Shown: piece by piece, positions 1 to 10,050 of the stretch
How the letters are laid out: every line of letters begins with the position of its first letter
Numbering within the stretch: the first letter of the stretch is position 1
Notes under the pieces: model-generated
Told to the model about the DNA's origin: nothing
Databases searched by the model: none
What the model saw: only the letters and a program-made list of their open reading frames with translations
Program-made: the position numbers and the translations under genes
Origin: Prevotella sp. MGM1
Lineage (GTDB): Bacteria > Bacteroidota > Bacteroidia > Bacteroidales > Bacteroidaceae
Assembly (NCBI RefSeq): GCF_002933775.1
Contig: NZ_BEWV01000136.1
Coordinates: forward strand, 124,001 to 188,000
Reading direction: 5' to 3'
DNA length: 64,000 nt

Positions 1-518
1 CCGTTATCTCCATCCGGTGAGACGATAGTCAGTTTCAGTGTCGAGTCATTTGGCTGTTCGGCATCATATACTTGATACATCCATCCGGAGTTACCGCCAT
101 GCAGGCAGTGTCCGAAGTTGTTTTGTGGTAATTGATATTCTTTTCCTTCGACAGTTATTTTGCCTTTGTTGATGCGGTTTGCATAACGTCCGACAGATGA
201 GCCGTAGTCACTTGGTGAATTGACCGTATCTGCGTATTGGGCGATATTATCATATCCTAATACAACATCGGTCATGTTTCCGTTTTTATCAGGAACCATA
301 ATAGATACCACTCTTCCGCCGAAGTTGGTTATGCATACTTCCATCCCGTTGTTGTTTTTTATAGTAAACAAGGATGTTTTTTTGCCGTTGATGACAGAAT
401 CAAAAGCGGTAGGATTTAATCCGGATAAGGTGGTAAGCTCTTTTTGGCTCGTGGAGCAACCGGCAAGTAGCAGGGCTGCAAAGCCAAATCCCAAACAGGT
501 CTTTTTAAGGTTTTTCAT
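1..518 (-). CDS. Aldose 1-epimerase lipoprotein (N-terminal part, cut by window edge)
   Basis: The reading frame starts at ATG 518 and runs off the left edge, so only about 172 residues are visible. It begins with a lipoprotein signal: MKNLKK, a hydrophobic stretch and the lipobox LLAGC with the cysteine near residue 21, so the protein should be lipid-anchored outside the inner membrane. It then shows mutarotase features: FTIKNNNGMEVCITNFGGRVV, GRYANRI and NNFGHCLHGG, matching the NRI..G and LHGG motifs of the GalM family. It would interconvert alpha and beta anomers of aldoses outside the cytoplasm, while the paralogue at 3275-4366 has no signal and should work inside. A weak -7-like box (TAACTTTA, minus strand, 567-574) lies upstream, and the galK terminator separates the two units. 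The family call is strong; the exact sugar is unknown. Confidence 0.88.
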   Translation of the reverse strand, partial: MKNLKKTCLGFGFAALLLAGCSTSQKELTTLSGLNPTAFDSVINGKKTSLFTIKNNNGMEVCITNFGGRVVSIMVPDKNGNMTDVVLGYDNIAQYADTVNSPSDYGSSVGRYANRINKGKITVEGKEYQLPQNNFGHCLHGGNSGWMYQVYDAEQPNDSTLKLTIVSPDGDN

Positions 519-740
519 TATCAGAATGTTTTTAATAATTTTATTATAGATTATATTATTTAGGCGTAAAGTTACTATTTAAATTTTAAATCGCAACATA
601 AAAAAGCATATTTTTTCACGCATAGTGTTTTCTTTACACTTAAAGGCGGTTTATTTAACGTACTATAACATATTTGTTGCATGATATTTATTATCAGGAT
701 ACTATTAATCGTGTTGATGGATAAAGATTTGTGTCTCTTG

Positions 741-794
741 ATATTCATGCAAAAAGGCACTTACAATCCTGTAAGTGCCTTTTTGCATGAATAT
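741..794 (-). terminator. Perfect 24-bp hairpin terminator after galK
   Basis: Arms 741-764 and 771-794 are exact reverse complements around a 6-base loop (AATCCT). The stem has a GC-containing centre flanked by A and T tracts on both sides. It sits 10 bases beyond the galK stop codon and should end the leftward gal operon transcript. Confidence 0.85.
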
Positions 795-804
795 TATGGG
801 GTTA

Positions 805-1965
805 TTAGCAGACTTTTCTTGAACCGTCACTTATGACGATGTCATATACTTTCGGAGCGTGTCCGAATTTGGCTGCAAACTTCTCTTTTGCATCGGCGAT
901 GAACTTGTCGTATAGTTCTTCTTTTACGAGGTTGATTGTACATCCTCCGAAGCCTCCTCCCATTATTCGGCTTCCGGTTACACCGTTTGCTTTTGCCAAT
1001 TCATTGAGATAATCCAGCTCTTCGCATGATACTTCATATTCTTTTGATAATCCGTGATGAGTTTCGTACATTTTTTTACCTACTGTTTCATAATCTCCGG
1101 CATTGAGAGCATCGCATACGGCCAATACGCGGTCTTTTTCACCAAGCACGAACTTGGCGCGGCTGTAATCCTCTGCGCCGACCTCATCTTTGACCTCTTC
1201 AAGTTGTTCCCATGTGCAGTCCCGTAATGTTTCGAATTTTCCTTCAGGATGTTTTTCCGCAATGTGTTTAACAACGTTCTCGCAACTGTTTCTACGGTCA
1301 TTATACGGTGAGCCGGCCAATTCGTGCTTGACAACAGAATCCAACAATACCAGTTTGTAGCCGACCGGATTGAACGGGAAATACTCGAATTCGCGGCTGC
1401 GGCAGTCAAGACGCATCAAACATCCTTCCTTTCCAAATACGCTTGCAAATTGGTCCATTATACCACAATTGACACCGCAATAGTTATGTTCTGTCGCTTG
1501 ACCAGCCAATGCCATATCCCATTTGCTCACCTTGTTGTCTCCAAACAAATCGTTTAGGGCGAGAGCGTAGCAACTTTCCAATGCTGCGGATGAGGACATG
1601 CCTGCTCCAAGTGGCACATCGCCTGCAAATGCGGTGTTAAATCCTTTGACATCCACGCCCAGTTTTTTCATTTCCTGGACGATTCCATAAATATAACGTG
1701 CCCAACTTGCCCGTGGGCCTTTCGGATCGTCAACCTTAAACTCTACGCGGTCTTTCAGGTCAATGGCGTATGCCATTATCGTGTCTGTTCCGTTAGGACG
1801 GATTTCACACATTATACCTTTGTCTACTGCTCCGGGGAATACAAATCCTCCGTTATAGTCGGTATGCTCGCCTATCAGGTTAATACGTCCGGGTGATGTA
1901 TATATATTACCCGTTTTGCCGTCAAAGTGCTTGATGAAGCGGCTTCTTACAAATTCAATATCCAT
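805..1965 (-). CDS. galK: Galactokinase
   Basis: 386 residues, the usual family length. It phosphorylates galactose at C1 with ATP, the first committed step of the Leloir pathway, in the cytoplasm. The galactokinase signature GRINLIGEHTDYNGG lies at residues 26-40, the GHMP-kinase ATP loop LGAGMSSSAALE at about 119-130, and the third GHMP motif GSRIMGGGFGGC near 332-343. It is the last gene of a leftward operon behind a mutarotase and a sugar transporter, 36 bases after the transporter stop, and is followed by a strong terminator. No galT or galE is visible in the window. The call is secure. Confidence 0.97.
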   Translation of the reverse strand: MDIEFVRSRFIKHFDGKTGNIYTSPGRINLIGEHTDYNGGFVFPGAVDKGIMCEIRPNGTDTIMAYAIDLKDRVEFKVDDPKGPRASWARYIYGIVQEMKKLGVDVKGFNTAFAGDVPLGAGMSSSAALESCYALALNDLFGDNKVSKWDMALAGQATEHNYCGVNCGIMDQFASVFGKEGCLMRLDCRSREFEYFPFNPVGYKLVLLDSVVKHELAGSPYNDRRNSCENVVKHIAEKHPEGKFETLRDCTWEQLEEVKDEVGAEDYSRAKFVLGEKDRVLAVCDALNAGDYETVGKKMYETHHGLSKEYEVSCEELDYLNELAKANGVTGSRIMGGGFGGCTINLVKEELYDKFIADAKEKFAAKFGHAPKVYDIVISDGSRKVC

Positions 1966-2001
1966 AGTTTTCAGGTTTTATAAAGTTATGAATGCTTTTT
2001 C

Positions 2002-3237
2002 TTATTTGCTTAATCCTATTCTGCTTCCCCAGTTGCAGAACCAGAATATATATAGGTAGTAGATGAACATCATGGCGATTGCGACTCCAACCCCAAGCCC
2101 CGGGTTGTCTACTACACGTCCCATTATTAATGGCAGTGTAGCGGCTCCGACGACACCAAGGTTGATTATACCGGAAGCCGCTTTCGTGTGAGGTCCGAGT
2201 TCTTGCAACCCGAGATTGAATATGAGCGGCCACATGACAGAGTGGAAAAGGCCGGCAGCGAGCATTGTGTATACAGCGGCCATTCCGCTAAGTGCGAATG
2301 AAGCGGCTACACAAACAGCTCCAAGAATCAGGCATACCGAGAGAATCTTGCGCGGTTCGAACTTACTGAGCACTCCGGCACCCACGAAACGTCCAACCAT
2401 CATGCCCCCCCAGTATAACCACAGGAAGTCTGTAGCATTACCAAGTGACGGGTCTGCCTTGAAATATGCCGGAAGCATGGAAGGAATACCGATCTCGACA
2501 CCCATGTACATAAATATGCCTAATGCGCCGAGCCACACATGTGGATATTTGAAAACGCTGTTTTTATATTCGCGTTTCACGTCTCCGGTTTCTGCATCCT
2601 GTTCTTCTTCATTGATATTTGGTAATTTGAGGAAATAAAGGATGATGCACAGTAATATTGTAAATAATCCGAGTCCTAAATAAGGATATGGTATATCGGA
2701 TGGTACAGCTTCTTTTGCGTCTTTGCCGTTTAGGATGACATTGAGGATAAATATCGGTGCTACGGTGGTGGCAACAGAGTTGAGAGCCTGCGATAGGGTC
2801 ATGCGGAACGCTCCTTTCTCAGGACTTCCAAGTACCATTACGTATGGGTTTGCCACGAGTTGCAGCATGACTATACCCAATGCGACAATGAACATGCAGG
2901 CCAAAAACATCCAGTATATAGATGCCGTACTGCCGTTTAAATTGCCGCTGATACAGAAATAGTTTATTACGAAACCTATGCCGACAACGGCAAGACCGAG
3001 AACCAGCGTGGCTTTATAGCCGATCTTATTCATCATGAATGCAAACGGTATCGACATTGCGTATGCGCCATAGAATGCCGAGTTTACCAATTGCCCTTGT
3101 GTCTCATTTAGGTTGAAAGCGTTTTTGCAAAACTCAATCATCGAATTGTTCATCGTTGTGACAAAACCGATGAGGAAGCATACGATAATTACGATTGTAA
3201 GAGCGAACGTATAGTTCGGTGTTTGTTTTTGATTCAT
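2002..3237 (-). CDS. Glucose/galactose-type MFS sugar:H+ symporter (GluP/FucP family)
   Basis: 411 residues with about twelve hydrophobic segments and a short polar N-terminus (MNQKQTPNYT). The sequence IGFVTTMNNSMIEFCKNAFNLNETQGQLVNSAFYGAY-type start and the loop GYKATLVLGL are typical of the FucP/GluP branch of the major facilitator superfamily. A charged central loop (residues about 208-225, EEEQDAETGD) separates the two six-helix halves. It is flanked by galM (37 bases upstream) and galK (36 bases downstream), so galactose is the likeliest substrate, possibly with glucose as well. The substrate is inferred from context. Confidence 0.9.
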   Translation of the reverse strand: MNQKQTPNYTFALTIVIIVCFLIGFVTTMNNSMIEFCKNAFNLNETQGQLVNSAFYGAYAMSIPFAFMMNKIGYKATLVLGLAVVGIGFVINYFCISGNLNGSTASIYWMFLACMFIVALGIVMLQLVANPYVMVLGSPEKGAFRMTLSQALNSVATTVAPIFILNVILNGKDAKEAVPSDIPYPYLGLGLFTILLCIILYFLKLPNINEEEQDAETGDVKREYKNSVFKYPHVWLGALGIFMYMGVEIGIPSMLPAYFKADPSLGNATDFLWLYWGGMMVGRFVGAGVLSKFEPRKILSVCLILGAVCVAASFALSGMAAVYTMLAAGLFHSVMWPLIFNLGLQELGPHTKAASGIINLGVVGAATLPLIMGRVVDNPGLGVGVAIAMMFIYYLYIFWFCNWGSRIGLSK

Positions 3238-3274
3238 TTTTTATAATGATTCTGATTGGTTATTTTAGTTAGAT

Positions 3275-4366
3275 TTATTTCTCTATACCGAATTTGTATA
3301 TTGTCTTCTGCTTGTATTGCTCGTTCGGATTGAGTATTACGGACGGGAAATAAGGATGGTTGGGTGTGTCAGGAAAATGCTGGCATTCGAAGCATATAGC
3401 GCTTCTGCGTGGGAAAGTGGCACCGTGTTGTCCGGTATATCCGTCTGCCCAGTTGTCGGTATAAACCTGTACTCCGGGTTCTGTGGTGTATACCTCCATT
3501 GTACGCCCGCTTGCCGGCTCTGTTATCTTTGCCGCATAACTTAACTCTCCTTCTTCTTCCTTGTTCAGGACGAAGCAATGATCATATCCGGCACCGTTCT
3601 TAATCTGTTCGTCATCGGTGTCAATGTCTTTTCCGACAGGTTTAGGCATTCTGAAATCGAAAGGTGTGCCCTTTACCAAACGAATTTCACCGGTAGGTAT
3701 TGAAGTGTCGTCGATCGGCAGATAGTAATCGGCGTTAATCTCGCATATCAGATTGTCTATTGTCGGTGTCGGGTTTGCGATTCCGGCAAGACTGAAAAAT
3801 CCGTGATGTGTCAGGTTTATGACAGTTTTCTTATTTGTTGTGGCAAGATACTCTATAATGAGTTCATTGTTGTCCGTGAATGTAAATTCCACTGTCACAC
3901 GGCATTCACCGGTAAACCCTTCTTCTCCGTATGCAGATACATAGTTTAAGGCTAATGAGCGCGGCCCCATTTGTCTTGCGTCCCATACGCGGGCGTGAAA
4001 ACCTGACGGGCCGCCGTGCAGGGCATTCGGGCCATTGTTGATTGCGAGTTGGTATTCCTTGGCGTTTAGTTTGAACTGTCCTCGACGGATGCGGTTCCCG
4101 TATCTGCCGATGAGAGTGGACAGGAATGGTTCGGGACTGTTGATGACATCCTGGATGTTGTCATGGCCTTGAATGACATTGGCGACGTTGCCATCTTTGT
4201 CCGGTACCATTATCGCAACGATGGCTCCTCCGTAGTTTGTTATGGCTACTTCGTATCCTTTTCTGTTTCTCAATATGTATAAGTCCGTTTTCTTACCATT
4301 TAAAGTGGTCTGAAAATCTTTGCGGTTAAGGCCGCATAAATTGGTGTTTCCCGCTGTGTTCGTCAT
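3275..4366 (-). CDS. galM: Aldose 1-epimerase, cytoplasmic
   Basis: 363 residues without a signal peptide, so cytoplasmic. It converts beta-D-galactose to the alpha anomer used by galactokinase. Family motifs in order: NRIRRGQF (about 91), NALHGG, NLTHHGFFSL with the catalytic histidine region, YDHCFVLN, GVQVYTDNW, and FECQHFPDTPNHPYFP, whose glutamate is the expected catalytic base. It is the first gene of the leftward galM-transporter-galK operon. A degenerate -7-like box lies about 40 bases upstream. It is related to, but clearly distinct from, the lipoprotein mutarotase at the left edge. Confidence 0.95.
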   Translation of the reverse strand: MTNTAGNTNLCGLNRKDFQTTLNGKKTDLYILRNRKGYEVAITNYGGAIVAIMVPDKDGNVANVIQGHDNIQDVINSPEPFLSTLIGRYGNRIRRGQFKLNAKEYQLAINNGPNALHGGPSGFHARVWDARQMGPRSLALNYVSAYGEEGFTGECRVTVEFTFTDNNELIIEYLATTNKKTVINLTHHGFFSLAGIANPTPTIDNLICEINADYYLPIDDTSIPTGEIRLVKGTPFDFRMPKPVGKDIDTDDEQIKNGAGYDHCFVLNKEEEGELSYAAKITEPASGRTMEVYTTEPGVQVYTDNWADGYTGQHGATFPRRSAICFECQHFPDTPNHPYFPSVILNPNEQYKQKTIYKFGIEK

Positions 4367-4401
4367 TATTCGTTTGTTTTAAGTTATTGATTATGTATTT
4401 G

Positions 4402-4409
4402 CAAAGTAA
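4402..4409 (-). promoter_or_regulatory. Possible -7 box for the gal operon
   Basis: The minus strand reads TTACTTTG followed by C, one mismatch from the Bacteroidetes TAnnTTTG consensus. It lies in the only gene-free stretch before galM, about 36 bases from its start codon. Confidence 0.45.
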
Positions 4410-4474
4410 CCTAAAAAAAACGATAATAACGAACGAATGTTTAAAAAAAACGTAATGCTCTTAGTTAAAAACAC

Positions 4475-5773
4475 CTAAAAACAAGTTTTCATAAAGTCTG
4501 AAATGATATAGCAACTTCCGCCTATAAAAATCAAATCTTCGGGTTGTGCTGTGGCCTTTGCTGAACTATAAGCTTCCTTTATTGTGCTGAAACATTTTCC
4601 GTTTAATCCGTATGCGGCGGCGATGCTTTTTATTTTGTTTTCGTTTAATGCTCGTTTGTTGTCAGGTTTAGTGAAGTAGTAGCGCGCACCGGCCGGCATC
4701 AGTCTTATCACTCCTTCTATATCTTTATCGTCAACCATCCCGAACACGATGTGTATATTTCCTTTTCCGGCATTGCTGAGCTGCCGGCCTATGTATTCCC
4801 AGCCTCCGGTGTTATGCCCGGCATCACATATTACGGTCGGTCTTTCTTCTATTTTTTGCCATCTTCCCGTCAGTCCGGTAAGACTAGTCACTTCCATGAA
4901 TGATTTTTTTATTATATTGTTTATGTCTTTGTTTTTTATGATGTGATTTCCCGCTATTAGTTCTTTAATTGCCGTAAGGATTGTTCTTGTGTTTTTTATT
5001 TGGTAATCTCCGCTTAGTTCGCCTTCGAATTTTCCAAATGAAAGTGTGTCGTATTCAATGCGCCCGTCAGCTGTGTGTGCCGCTTTTAATATTTCGGCTG
5101 TGTCTTCTGCAAATACGGTTTTTACCCCTGTGTCCTGTGCCTTGTTTTTAAATACTTGGCGAGTGTCTTCCGTTGTCTCTCCTATGACAACCGGGACGCC
5201 TGGCTTCATTATCCCGGCTTTTTCACCTGCAATTTTTGCCAATGTGTTTCCTAAAAACTGTGTGTGGTCAAGGCTGATGTTAGTTATTACCGATAGGATG
5301 GGGGTTATGATGTTGGTACAGTCGAGCCGCCCTCCGAGTCCAACCTCAATTACGGCAATGTCAACTTGCATGTCACTGAAGTACTTGAAAGCCATTGCTG
5401 TTGTCACTTCGAAGAACGACGGGTGTAGCGGTTCGAAGAAGCCTCGTTCCTGCTCAACAAAATCTACGATATATTCTTCGCTTATCGTGATGCCGTTTAT
5501 TCTTATCCTTTCCCGGAAGTCGATTATATGCGGCGAAGTGTATAATCCTACTTTGTATCCCATGTTTTGCAGTATTGCCGCTATGGTATGGGCGCACGAA
5601 CCTTTTCCGTTTGTACCGGCAATGTGTATGGTTTTGTAGTTCCGGTGAGGATGCCCGAAGTGTGCGTCAAGTGTCATGGTGTTGTCGAGTCCTTCTTTGT
5701 ACCCGGCTTTTCCCTGCTTTTCGAACATCGGCATCTGGTTGAATAAGTATTCGGTTGTTTCTTTGTATGTCAT
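4475..5773 (-). CDS. folC: Folylpolyglutamate synthase / dihydrofolate synthase
   Basis: 432 residues, normal for the Mur-ligase-like FolC family. It adds glutamate to dihydropteroate and folates using ATP. The P-loop GTNGKGS is at about residues 54-60, followed by YTSPHIIDFRERIRING, the typical FolC folate-loop region; then EVGLGGRLDCTNI, ISLDHTQFLG and the C-terminal-domain motif CDAGHNTGGWE. The start codon at 5773 lies only 13 bases from the dnaJ terminator hairpin, so it is either read through from dnaJ or has a promoter inside the dnaJ end. I saw no clear -7 box. Confidence 0.95.
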   Translation of the reverse strand: MTYKETTEYLFNQMPMFEKQGKAGYKEGLDNTMTLDAHFGHPHRNYKTIHIAGTNGKGSCAHTIAAILQNMGYKVGLYTSPHIIDFRERIRINGITISEEYIVDFVEQERGFFEPLHPSFFEVTTAMAFKYFSDMQVDIAVIEVGLGGRLDCTNIITPILSVITNISLDHTQFLGNTLAKIAGEKAGIMKPGVPVVIGETTEDTRQVFKNKAQDTGVKTVFAEDTAEILKAAHTADGRIEYDTLSFGKFEGELSGDYQIKNTRTILTAIKELIAGNHIIKNKDINNIIKKSFMEVTSLTGLTGRWQKIEERPTVICDAGHNTGGWEYIGRQLSNAGKGNIHIVFGMVDDKDIEGVIRLMPAGARYYFTKPDNKRALNENKIKSIAAAYGLNGKCFSTIKEAYSSAKATAQPEDLIFIGGSCYIISDFMKTCF

Positions 5774-5786
5774 GGCATAATGTTAA

Positions 5787-5818
5787 AAAGCGGAAAGCAC
5801 AGACATGCTTTCCGCTTT
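5787..5818 (-). terminator. Hairpin terminator between dnaJ and folC
   Basis: Perfect 13-base arms (5787-5799 and 5806-5818) with loop CAGACA. On the minus strand the stem is followed by TTAACATT. It starts 5 bases after the dnaJ stop and ends 13 bases before the folC start codon, so it could also influence folC translation or readthrough. Confidence 0.7.
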
Positions 5819-5823
5819 GTTTA

Positions 5824-6978
5824 TCAGTTGAAATAATTTTTGAAGCGTTCGAATATCGATCGTTTGGTCGATGAGTCGCCCTTGAAATTATCACTGTCCT
5901 TGAATTGTGTTAGAGCGTCTTTCTCTTCCCTGCTTAGAGTTTTCGGCACATATACGCTGATGTTCACTATCAGGTCGCCCATGCCGTGGCCGTATCCTTG
6001 CACAGCCGGCAGTCCTTTCCCCCGCAGGCGCAGGGTCTTTCCTGGTTGTGTTCCGTTATCAATCTTTACTTTCAGTCTTGTACCCTCTATGGTCGGTATC
6101 TCAACGTCGCCTCCGAGTGCGGCCGTGGGGAAGTCGAGCAGCAGGTTGTATATCAGGTTGTTGCCGTCCCGTACAAATATATCGTTGTCTTCTTCGTCAA
6201 TGAATACCTGTATGTCGCCGCTTATTCCGTTTCGCATACCGGCGTTACCTTTGCCTGGAACGTTTACGACCATGCCCTCGGCAACACCTGCAGGGATGTT
6301 TATTTCCACCACTTCTTCTCCTTTGACCACTCCCGAGCCTCCGCAGTGTTTGCACTTGTTTTTGATTACATGGCCCTCACCGTTACACGTAGGGCAGACT
6401 CCTTGTGTCTGCATCATGCCGAAGATGCTTTGTGTGGTATGCGTGATGACTCCTGATCCGTGGCATGTCTGGCATGTCTCCGTACCGCTTCCGGCCTCGG
6501 CGCCGCTTCCGTGACAGTGTGAACAGGTGATGTCTTTACGTACCTTGAATTTCTTTGTCACACCGTTTGCCACTTCATTGAGCGAGAGTTTTACTTTCAG
6601 TCTCAGATCGCTTCCACGATGCTGTTGCGGTCGGCGTTGCCCGCCTCCGAAGCCTCCGAAGCCGGCTCTTCCGCCGAATATGTCACCGAACATGGAGAAA
6701 ATGTCATCCATGTTCATTCCTGCACCTCCAAAGCCTCCGAACCCGCCGGCTCCCGCCGGGCCGTCGAAACCGAACTGGTCATACTGCTGGCGTTTCTGAT
6801 TGTCGTGCAATACATCGTAAGCCTCCGCCGCTTCCTTGAATTTCTCCTCGGCTTCTTTGTTGCCGGGATTACGATCAGGATGGTATTTAATGGCTATCTT
6901 TCGGTAAGCCTTTTTTATTTCGTCCTCTGATGCGTTTTTGTTGACGCCCAGCACTTCGTAGTAATCTCTCTTTGCCAT
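5824..6978 (-). CDS. dnaJ: Chaperone DnaJ (type I Hsp40)
   Basis: 384 residues. The J-domain (residues 1-70) has the HPD motif in KYHPDRNPG, followed by a Gly/Phe-rich linker (about 74-118, [11 protein letters not shown]). Four zinc-binding CxxCxGxG repeats follow: [24 protein letters not shown] and CKHCGGSG. The C-terminal client-binding domains complete the type I layout. It stimulates DnaK ATPase. It lies 4 bases downstream of grpE in a two-gene leftward unit; dnaK is not in the window. No CIRCE-type inverted repeat is visible upstream of grpE. Confidence 0.98.
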   Translation of the reverse strand: MAKRDYYEVLGVNKNASEDEIKKAYRKIAIKYHPDRNPGNKEAEEKFKEAAEAYDVLHDNQKRQQYDQFGFDGPAGAGGFGGFGGAGMNMDDIFSMFGDIFGGRAGFGGFGGGQRRPQQHRGSDLRLKVKLSLNEVANGVTKKFKVRKDITCSHCHGSGAEAGSGTETCQTCHGSGVITHTTQSIFGMMQTQGVCPTCNGEGHVIKNKCKHCGGSGVVKGEEVVEINIPAGVAEGMVVNVPGKGNAGMRNGISGDIQVFIDEEDNDIFVRDGNNLIYNLLLDFPTAALGGDVEIPTIEGTRLKVKIDNGTQPGKTLRLRGKGLPAVQGYGHGMGDLIVNISVYVPKTLSREEKDALTQFKDSDNFKGDSSTKRSIFERFKNYFN

Positions 6979-6982
6979 AATA

Positions 6983-7582
6983 TTATTGTCCTACTGCCAC
7001 CTTGGCGTGACGTATTACTTTATCGTTCAGTTTATAACCTGTCTGCACACAGTCGAGAACCTTGCCTTTCTTGTCGTCTCCCATGCCCGGAACCATGGCT
7101 ATGGCTTCGTGTACGTCCGTGTCGAAATCGGCGTTTGTTGTTTCGATTTTGCTTACTCCAAGTGTTTCAAGTGTTTTCTGAAACTTCGCAAAAATCAGTT
7201 CCATGCCTTCTCTCAGCACTTCGGGTTCTTCCGTCTTTGCTCCGTTGGCTATGGCGCGTTCCATGTCATCGAGTACCGGCAGTATTGCCGATATGGCTTT
7301 CTCGCCACCGTTCAATATTAGTTCGGTTTTCTCTTTGAGCGTGCGTTTGCGGTAGTTGTCAAACTCAGCCACAGTGCGCAGATACTTGTCTTTAAGCTCT
7401 TCAATCTTTTCGTTAGCTGCCTCAAGCGGGTCTTTTTCTTGCTTTTCGGCATCTTCCGCATTGTTTTCGGCTGTCTCTTTGGCGCAGTTCGCTTCTGTTT
7501 CGGATGCCGTTTCGTTATTCTCGTCGTTCAGCGGCTCTTTATCGAGAGTCTCGTTCTCGTTCATATTTGTTTTTTCTTTCAT
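6983..7582 (-). CDS. grpE: Nucleotide exchange factor GrpE
   Basis: 199 residues. An acidic, low-complexity N-terminal tail (about residues 1-50, rich in E, N and D) leads into the long coiled coil [23 protein letters not shown] and the C-terminal beta domain ending VGQ. The conserved [18 protein letters not shown]-type helix and [10 protein letters not shown] are present. It releases ADP from DnaK. ATG 7582 and ATG 7564 are both possible starts; 7582 is taken because GGTAGA lies just upstream. It forms a pair with dnaJ. Confidence 0.96.
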   Translation of the reverse strand: MKEKTNMNENETLDKEPLNDENNETASETEANCAKETAENNAEDAEKQEKDPLEAANEKIEELKDKYLRTVAEFDNYRKRTLKEKTELILNGGEKAISAILPVLDDMERAIANGAKTEEPEVLREGMELIFAKFQKTLETLGVSKIETTNADFDTDVHEAIAMVPGMGDDKKGKVLDCVQTGYKLNDKVIRHAKVAVGQ

Positions 7583-7620
7583 TCTACCGTTTGTTATTTG
7601 TTAGCATGAAGGTTGTAGCA

Positions 7621-7645
7621 AAAAGCGTGCCTGTCGCACGCTTTT
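7621..7645 (-). terminator. Hairpin terminator after the ABC-F gene
   Basis: Arms AAAAGCGTGC (7621-7630) and GCACGCTTTT (7636-7645) with loop CTGTC. It begins one base after the ABC-F stop codon. On the minus strand it ends in a T tract. Confidence 0.8.
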
Positions 7646-7646
7646 C

Positions 7647-9266
<1,620 letters not shown>

Positions 9267-9294
9267 TTAATAATTATTTTATTTTTTGCGGATG

Positions 9295-9302
9295 CAAAGA
9301 TA
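9295..9302 (-). promoter_or_regulatory. -7 box (TATCTTTG) for the ABC-F gene
   Basis: The minus strand reads TATCTTTGC, an exact TAnnTTTG match, 32 bases upstream of the start codon. Confidence 0.75.
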
Positions 9303-10020
9303 CTCAATTTCAATGTAAAAAATGAACGTATTTGAAGAAATAACGCAAATTTGATTGTAAATGAGGCATTTAACGTATGAGAAGGTTTGGGAAGTTGTGA
9401 ATCCGCTTGCTTTTTATCGGTTGTATCGTGATGTATATCGTGAACATGCTTGTTCGGTCGTGCTTTTTTATTTAACTTTGTACTCGGATAATACAAATTG
9501 AGATATGATGAAAGTAGTAAATATTTACAATATGGCATATCGTGATTGCATATTTATACGGTTTCGCAAATCATTGATTTTTGATATGGGACGATGTTTT
9601 AAGTATCGTTTCCGGTTTTTTGTCGTGTCTTAATATCCATTGATAATTGATAAGTGCATGCCGGCCGTGGCATCAGGTCTTGCGGGCAGGGGTTCACCAT
9701 AGTGTGAAGTCCTGCCCGTTCTTCTTTTTCGCAAATGAATATTTATGCAAAATAATGTTTTTTCGTGCTGTAATCGGATACCGATTGCTGCGCATTCGGT
9801 ATCCCGTTGCGACGTAACGGGATACTCGTTGCATCGCAACGGGTATCTAAATGCAGGATAACGGATGTCCGGTTGCGGATGAAGTCTTATACCGGTGTCT
9901 GCAAACTGCTTTTTTATCAAAAAATAATGTTTTTGTTGCTCTTCTGAAGTCGGTTTTTGCATAAATATTCATTTTCGGCAGTGTTAAATTGAATATAAAA
10001 ATCTTTACTGTGAACTAATA
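9303..10020. other. Gene-free stretch containing a repeat element
   Basis: About 720 bases with no credible gene. The left part (9303-9660) is AT-rich and shows nothing I recognise. The right part holds an imperfect 15-bp hairpin (9683-9718), and the 242-bp element at 9733-9974 described separately. A 110-codon minus-strand open frame at 9630-9962 coincides with the repeat, is rich in Arg, His and Tyr, and has no domain features; I regard it as a by-product of the repeat. Confidence 0.6.
9733..9974. repeat. 242-bp element with perfect 20-bp terminal inverted repeats
   Basis: Bases 9733-9752 and 9955-9974 are exact reverse complements (AAATGAATATTTATGCAAAA and its complement). Inside are a hairpin with 10-bp arms (9799-9808 / 9816-9825), a second hairpin (CGTTGC / GCAACG, 9827-9841) and the conserved motif CTAAATGCAGG. 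A 53-base core (9827-9879) is about 39/53 identical, without gaps, to 41302-41354. It codes for nothing convincing; it resembles a MITE-like or REP-like intergenic repeat. Confidence 0.65.
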
Positions 10021-10024
10021 GTAC

Positions 10025-10032
10025 TACCTTTG
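10025..10032 (+). promoter_or_regulatory. -7 box (TACCTTTG) for the flippase gene
   Basis: Exact TAnnTTTG match followed by CA. It overlaps the in-frame TTG at 10030, which shows that this TTG is not the start and that ATG 10051 is. The implied 5' leader is only about 13 bases. Confidence 0.8.
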
Positions 10033-10050
10033 CAGGAAAATAAAGAAAGG

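Noticed and set aside
9630-9962. 110-codon minus-strand open frame
   Set aside because: Coincides with the inverted-repeat element, has an Arg/His/Tyr-rich composition without domain features, and no promoter or ribosome site; best explained as repeat-derived.
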